A DNA stretch of 39,710 nucleotides. Origin: Verrucomicrobiota bacterium. Its GTDB lineage: Bacteria > Verrucomicrobiota > Lentisphaeria > JABSQK01 > JAJFLO01. Positions 36,150 through 39,710 of this stretch are shown here, one piece after another (positions within the stretch are counted from its first letter, which is position 1; each line of letters starts with the position of its first letter). Made by a program: the position numbers and the translations under genes. The DNA lies in the NCBI GenBank assembly GCA_021772635.1, contig JAJFLP010000056.1, positions 1 through 39,710 of the forward strand, written 5' to 3'. A model generated the notes under the pieces. The model ran no database searches. It was not told where the DNA came from and worked only from the letters and a program-made list of their open reading frames with translations.

Positions 36150-36632
36150 GTGCGGGAAGTTAACGTCTCAGACCTAACCGGTCACGGCCGAATAAATAAG
36201 AAAGCTAGCAAAGTTAGCGAAGAAATTTTTCTGAGTTATGCATGTGCATTGCTGGTGATTGCCGGTGCAGACGGCGATGTGTCTAAATCCGAATTCGACT
36301 ATCTTATCAATAAAGCAATGCGTTTGGGGGCAACCGATGTACTCATCGATAAGATAAAACAATTCGACTGGCGCAACGCTGACCTCACGGAGTTGACCTC
36401 AAGTCTGAATGCGGCAAATCTTCCGGGAAACGGCGCTCGGGCTCTCCTCTACGACGCGATAAAGGTGGCGCGGGCCGACGGCGATTATCACGCGAGAGAA
36501 AGGGATACACTAGACCGTACGGCTCACCTTCTTAACGTTGATTCGGCGATCGCTGCTAAAATTAATGGTATTGTAGAGATGGAAGTAGAGGCGGCAGCAC
36601 TACTCGGGGACTTATTGGAGCAATGCGACTAG
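36150..36632 (+). CDS. TerB-like domain protein
   Basis: 160 residues starting at a GTG, supported by AGGAGA 6 bases upstream. The helical fold shows two acidic motifs, GADGDVSKSEF and RADGDYHARER, as in the TerB/DjlA-N-like family that may bind divalent metal. TerB proteins occur in tellurite/stress operons, but no other ter gene is here, so only a general stress or metal-related role can be proposed. No signal peptide or membrane helix is seen. A weak R1-like sequence (around 36081-36121, GATCCGAACGATAG) lies just upstream. It converges on pgl with an R2 repeat copy between them. Confidence 0.8.
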   Translation: MREVNVSDLTGHGRINKKASKVSEEIFLSYACALLVIAGADGDVSKSEFDYLINKAMRLGATDVLIDKIKQFDWRNADLTELTSSLNAANLPGNGARALLYDAIKVARADGDYHARERDTLDRTAHLLNVDSAIAAKINGIVEMEVEAAALLGDLLEQCD

Positions 36633-36672
36633 CCTCAAACCGACAAGTTTTCGCGATCCTGGATACTGGTTG

Positions 36673-36942
36673 CTAGATGCCGGATAAAGAAAGTAGCTTC
36701 CAGCTAGTTTCTGTCCTGAAATAGAAAAGTAACGCGGTCATTCCTGACTGCGTGGGTGTTTCTTTTACTCAGCCAAGAATGGCCGAGCTACTTTTGACTC
36801 GCCAGATCAACGCGAATCGGCTATTTCAGGACAAGAACCAGCTAGTCTCCAGAATCAGGCATCCAGTATTAACATCTTTAAGGCAGAGCCGCACAAGACG
36901 CATCCGTTTTTGTGTCGGTTTCGCCCTTTAAAGGTGTCTAGT
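36673..36942. repeat. Host repeat R2, copy 2 (interrupted by a different small element)
   Basis: Arms 36673-36707 and 36838-36942 match those of the copy at 22951-23290, with the same internal CCAGCTAG junctions. It fills the gap between the convergent TerB-like and pgl genes. Its right-hand end (GTGTCTAG) contains the TAG stop codon of pgl, so the repeat and the gene overlap. The hairpin in the right arm could act as a terminator for either gene. Confidence 0.75.
36708..36837. mobile_element. Short MITE-like element with related ends and 8-bp target duplication
   Basis: The 130-base element begins TTTCTGTCCTGAAATAG and ends with CTATTTCAGGACAAGAA, inverted ends with 15 of 17 matching. It is flanked by CCAGCTAG at 36700-36707 and 36838-36845, the same 8 bases at the same R2 position as the element at 22986-23185. 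The ends resemble that family (CTGT-C-GAAA core) but the interior differs. It has no coding capacity. Confidence 0.65.
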
Positions 36943-37621
36943 GTGCCGGTATGTCGGTCCATACCTCTACGTTCGCGTGTCCGAGTATCGCTTGGCCCGC
37001 CGGGAGCGCACTCGGATCCGAGAAAAGCTGCGCCAAAACACTTGCCTTTGGCGAGCCGCTGACCATAAAAATAAGTCGAGTGACTTTACGCAATAATTTC
37101 GCGCTGACAGAGACGCGATCAAATCCCGCCCTATTCCTCGCTACAAGCGTAAATCTGGACGTATACCTCGCATCGTCCAACGTGAATATCGAGGCGGTAT
37201 GCCCGTCGCCTCCCAATCCAAGTAACCCTAACGTCACCTCCCCGTCGTCCTCGAAAAACTGCGTAATATCCCGTTCATATCGTTCAGCGGCATCATCAAG
37301 ATCACACTCGGTGTGAACGCGAATCACGTTCTCGGAAGCAATCCCCAAGCTTGCAATCATAGAAGACGTATTGTGGTAGTTCGAATCAGGTGAGTCCGCC
37401 GGGACCATGCGATCGTCGCTGTATACAATAAATTTACCAGAAACGGCGGTGCACCGGCTTTCCCGTATAGCGTTATAAGCCGGTAGTGGAGTCGATCCGC
37501 CCGACAGCATGATCGCCTGGGGATGAGACGACTGTAGTTGGAAGTGAGTCGTTAATATTTCGACCACAGCGTTGTCTAATGACTGCGTATCTGGAAAATA
37601 TTTTAAGTTAATCTGATTCAT
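36938..37621 (-). CDS. pgl: 6-phosphogluconolactonase
   Basis: 227 residues of the SOL/DevB type. GGSTP (41-45), SDDR (68-71) and LGLGGDGHTASIF (from 134) are the sugar-phosphate-binding and catalytic motifs. It hydrolyses 6-phosphogluconolactone in the oxidative pentose phosphate (or Entner-Doudoroff) pathway. It lies 88 bases downstream of zwf on the same strand, matching their consecutive reactions. Its TAG stop lies inside the end of an R2 repeat. No Shine-Dalgarno sequence is evident before the ATG. Confidence 0.95.
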   Translation of the reverse strand: MNQINLKYFPDTQSLDNAVVEILTTHFQLQSSHPQAIMLSGGSTPLPAYNAIRESRCTAVSGKFIVYSDDRMVPADSPDSNYHNTSSMIASLGIASENVIRVHTECDLDDAAERYERDITQFFEDDGEVTLGLLGLGGDGHTASIFTLDDARYTSRFTLVARNRAGFDRVSVSAKLLRKVTRLIFMVSGSPKASVLAQLFSDPSALPAGQAILGHANVEVWTDIPAH

Positions 37622-37639
37622 TATCTAAAGCGTAATAAG

Positions 37640-37689
37640 TATCAGTCACGCAAGAGTTTCCGAACAATATTTAACCGGCCTCATGCCGG
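37640..37689 (+). repeat. Intergenic repeat (family R1) with a CCGGC/GCCGG palindrome
   Basis: Contains ATCAGTCACGCAAGAGTTTC then CGAACAATATTT. CCGGC-CTCAT-GCCGG follows at 37675-37689, at the same relative place as the palindromes in other copies. It occupies most of the zwf-pgl spacer. Confidence 0.65.
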
Positions 37690-37709
37690 ACGATCCAGCC
37701 GAGCCAGTC

Positions 37710-39149
37710 TCATCCCTGATTCGGGCCGGAACTTCCGAATTCATAGGATTCAGGCTTTATATTCTGTAATTCGAGGTCTTTTAACACGGGCGTGACAATC
37801 TCCCACGATGCGGCAAGTTCATCCGCCCGAATGAACAAGCTTCGGTCCCCCCGAATAACGTCGAGCAGCAATCTCTCATAGGCATCAGGTAAAATCTCCT
37901 GAAACGTCGATGCGTAATGAAGGTTCAATGTCACACCGTCAAGCTGGTATCTAAAACCTGGACGTTTATTCACAATATGAAGTTCAATCGCTTCATTCGG
38001 TTGAACCCGGATGACGAGACAATTGTCAGTCATACCCTCAAAACGGTGGTAGATGGACTCCGGGACCTCCCGAAATTGTATTCGTATCTCGGTCATCGAT
38101 CGATCCAGCGCTTTCCCCGCCTCAAGATAAAAAGGGACATTCTCCCATCGCTGATTCGCTATCCGCACAATCGTTTTCGCATAGGTCGGTGTGATCGAGT
38201 CGTCGGGAACATCCGGATCATCAAGATATCCGGGTTCGTCGGATTGGTTATCCGGAGACGACGCGTATTGGCCAACGACTGTCTCATTTAGTGACACCGA
38301 CTCAATTGAGCGGAGAAGTCTCACCTTCTCGTCAGAAATCTTTTCCGCATCAAGTTGAGAAGGCTGTTCCATGCCAACCAACGCGACAATCTGTAATAAA
38401 TGATTCTGGATTACATCACGGATGATGCCGTAGTTATCAAAATACCCCGCGCGACCCGCACATCCGATTTTCTCGGACCACGAGATCGAAACAGATGTTA
38501 TGAAGTCCTTGTTCCACAGGGGTTCGAAAATCAAGTTCGCGAAACGCAAGATCATCAGATTCTGGATAACTTCCTTTCCCAGATAGTGATCGATCCGATA
38601 AATCTGCTGCTCGGAGAATAAAAGGGACATTTCGTCCAATAGCCCGGCCGAGCTGTCGCTGTCGCGACCAAACGGCTTCTCGACAACGATTCGGGACCAG
38701 CGTCCATTATCGCCATTCACAGCGAGGTTTGCACGCTTAATCGATTTCGCGGCGTCGATGAATACTGATGGTGGAATAGCCATGTACCAAAGATCATTTC
38801 CCCCACAGTACCCGCTTTCGCCCAATCGTTCGCGTAAGTTCACGAACGCGTCATCATCGTCGTATCGACCGGAAACGTAAAAACAGCGTGCAAGAAATTC
38901 CTCCATTTTCGCCGCACACTTATTTGACTCCGGCTCATAACGACAGGTAAGGTTTTGAACCACGAGATCGCGAAACTCCTGATCGTCGTAGACGGTACGG
39001 GCGAATCCCAGAATACTGAATTTAATCGGAAGTAATTCGTTGCAATACAGTGAAAATAAGGCAGGTATCAGTTTTCGCCGTGAAAGGTCGCCAGAAGCGC
39101 CGATAATCACAAAATTGCAAGGTAAATCTCTCTTAATGCTGTTTTCCAT
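37710..39149 (-). CDS. zwf: Glucose-6-phosphate 1-dehydrogenase
   Basis: 479 residues, a full-length bacterial enzyme. The nucleotide-binding loop is GASGDL (17-22), EKPFG is at 157-161, and the active-site signature RIDHYLGKE is at 185-193. It oxidises glucose 6-phosphate to 6-phosphogluconolactone with reduction of NADP+ (or NAD+), feeding the product to Pgl encoded directly downstream. The ATG at 39149 has only a weak ribosome site. No gnd or edd/eda gene is within the window, so which pathway continues from here is not shown. Confidence 0.96.
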   Translation of the reverse strand: MENSIKRDLPCNFVIIGASGDLSRRKLIPALFSLYCNELLPIKFSILGFARTVYDDQEFRDLVVQNLTCRYEPESNKCAAKMEEFLARCFYVSGRYDDDDAFVNLRERLGESGYCGGNDLWYMAIPPSVFIDAAKSIKRANLAVNGDNGRWSRIVVEKPFGRDSDSSAGLLDEMSLLFSEQQIYRIDHYLGKEVIQNLMILRFANLIFEPLWNKDFITSVSISWSEKIGCAGRAGYFDNYGIIRDVIQNHLLQIVALVGMEQPSQLDAEKISDEKVRLLRSIESVSLNETVVGQYASSPDNQSDEPGYLDDPDVPDDSITPTYAKTIVRIANQRWENVPFYLEAGKALDRSMTEIRIQFREVPESIYHRFEGMTDNCLVIRVQPNEAIELHIVNKRPGFRYQLDGVTLNLHYASTFQEILPDAYERLLLDVIRGDRSLFIRADELAASWEIVTPVLKDLELQNIKPESYEFGSSGPNQG

Positions 39150-39255
39150 ATTCCGCGTTCGAAATTAAAAGGGTTTCAGGGGTTCAAGGGAACAAGAATG
39201 TGGGGCCGTAGATTAGGGTTGATTTTGGGGTTCCCGGTTTTTAGCCACTGAACCA

Positions 39256-39417
39256 TCAACCTTCAACAACAAAATCCTCTTTCCCTGCACCGCACTCGGG
39301 ACAAAGCCAATCGTCGGGAATATCTTTAAATGCTGTCCGCGGGGCGATATCCGTCGCATCATCGCCCAATTCAGGATCGTAAATGTACCCGCAAATTTCA
39401 CATATATAGATTTCCAC
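39256..39417 (-). CDS. Rubredoxin
   Basis: A 53-residue protein starting at GTG 39417, with GGAAGGA about 10 bases upstream and no in-frame ATG. Two CxxC pairs bind the iron: Cys6 and Cys9 ([14 protein letters not shown]) and Cys39 and Cys42 ([13 protein letters not shown]). Length and spacing match typical rubredoxins, small cytoplasmic one-electron carriers that serve oxygen- or superoxide-reducing enzymes or hydroxylases. No partner is adjacent in the window; zwf starts about 107 bases downstream on the same strand. The leader contains a perfect hairpin (39457-39479) and an R1 repeat copy. Confidence 0.93.
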   Translation of the reverse strand: MEIYICEICGYIYDPELGDDATDIAPRTAFKDIPDDWLCPECGAGKEDFVVEG

Positions 39418-39456
39418 TTGATATTTTTCCTTCCATATTAGTTTGGTCGGCGGCGC

Positions 39457-39479
39457 CCCATGGCAACGCCTGCCATGGG
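39457..39479. other. Perfect 9-bp stem hairpin in the rubredoxin leader
   Basis: CCCATGGCA and TGCCATGGG are separated by a 5-base loop, about 40 bases upstream of the rubredoxin GTG. Outer bases (CGGCG against CGCCG) can extend the pairing with mismatches. It may be a regulatory or terminating structure; no T-run follows it on either strand. Confidence 0.5.
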
Positions 39480-39510
39480 AACTCTGCGCCGAGCTCTTGA
39501 AACCGTTAGA

Positions 39511-39640
39511 TACAGAACGTCTTCAGGTTCTCGACCCGGCATTCTGCTGGCCAGCAGAATGCCGGTTGAAAATATATTGTTTCCACCGCGGCGGATTTCG
39601 CTAGGCTCAACATATCCGTTAGGCAATGAATTCAAAGTCG
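39511..39640 (-). repeat. Intergenic repeat (family R1) with 30-bp palindrome and an extra insert
   Basis: The part 39515-39581 matches 31559-31625 with two differences, including the perfect 30-base palindrome at 39536-39565. About 30 further bases (CCACCGCGGCGGATTTCGCT and onward) interrupt the flank before it resumes with ATATCCGTTAGGCAATGAAT. Confidence 0.75.
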
Positions 39641-39710
39641 TGTCAACGCCATGAAAGAGTTAACGAGGGCGGACTACGAGAAAACGGTGAGGCGACAAAA
39701 AAACAAAAAA

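Noticed and set aside
36150..36632. Tellurite-resistance operon
   Set aside because: Only a TerB-like domain is present; no terC, terD or terZ-type gene is nearby.
39460..39654. Plus-strand frame containing GILLASRMPVEN
   Set aside because: That peptide is the translation of the 30-bp palindrome; the mirror peptide appears on the other strand.
39651..39710. ATG-initiated frame running off the window end (MKELTRADYEKTV...)
   Set aside because: Only 20 codons are visible and there is no Shine-Dalgarno sequence before the ATG, so a gene start can be neither supported nor excluded.

Overview
The window comes from a Gram-negative bacterium: there is an outer-membrane two-partner secretion pore (TpsB), its exported passenger, and several proteins with Sec signals. 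GC is close to balanced and the intergenic DNA is rich in short hairpin-forming repeats and small non-autonomous mobile elements, as in many uncultured lineages. CHAT, CHASE2, DUF928 and a cyanobacterial-type haemagglutinin are found in cyanobacteria and in some proteobacteria and other phyla. The sequence alone does not fix the phylum.

Layout. (1) 2-6088 is the 3' part of a giant protein with about twelve cadherin/Ig-like repeats followed by kinesin-light-chain-type TPRs; its start lies outside the window. (2) 6756-7943 holds an unrecognised exported Cys/His protein and a SlyD/FkpB-like FKBP behind a near-consensus sigma70 promoter. (3) 8073-9848 is a large MscS channel on the minus strand. 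(4) 10211-27836 is the centrepiece. One CHAT gene coupled by an ATGA overlap to a CHASE2 histidine kinase reads rightward. Facing it, reading leftward, are a second CHAT gene coupled by the same ATGA overlap to a CHASE2 class III cyclase, then a DUF928 gene, tpsB and tpsA. (5) 28396-29805 is a sigma54-dependent response regulator with no kinase of its own next to it. (6) 30017-34136 holds an AI-2E/PerM-family membrane protein and a carbamoyltransferase - SxtJ-like - DUF5989 module. (7) 34589-36632 holds hisH-hisF and a TerB-like protein. (8) 36938-39417 holds pgl, zwf and a short rubredoxin gene with a GTG start, all on the minus strand.

How the genes may work together (inference). Both CHAT proteins look exported and keep the His-Cys dyad. 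CHASE2 domains lie outside the cytoplasmic membrane. DUF928, TpsB and TpsA all pass through or live in the envelope. This suggests a periplasmic caspase-like module that talks to two CHASE2 receptors, one with a phosphorelay output and one with a cyclic-nucleotide output, coupled to production or processing of a secreted beta-helix protein. The sigma54 regulator is a candidate target of the histidine kinase.

A second layer is the repeat content. There is a MITE family with 15-bp inverted ends and 8-bp target duplications, a related element sitting at exactly the same site of a second host-repeat copy, a palindrome-bearing intergenic repeat family with at least six copies, and element ends that contain the stop codons of two genes.
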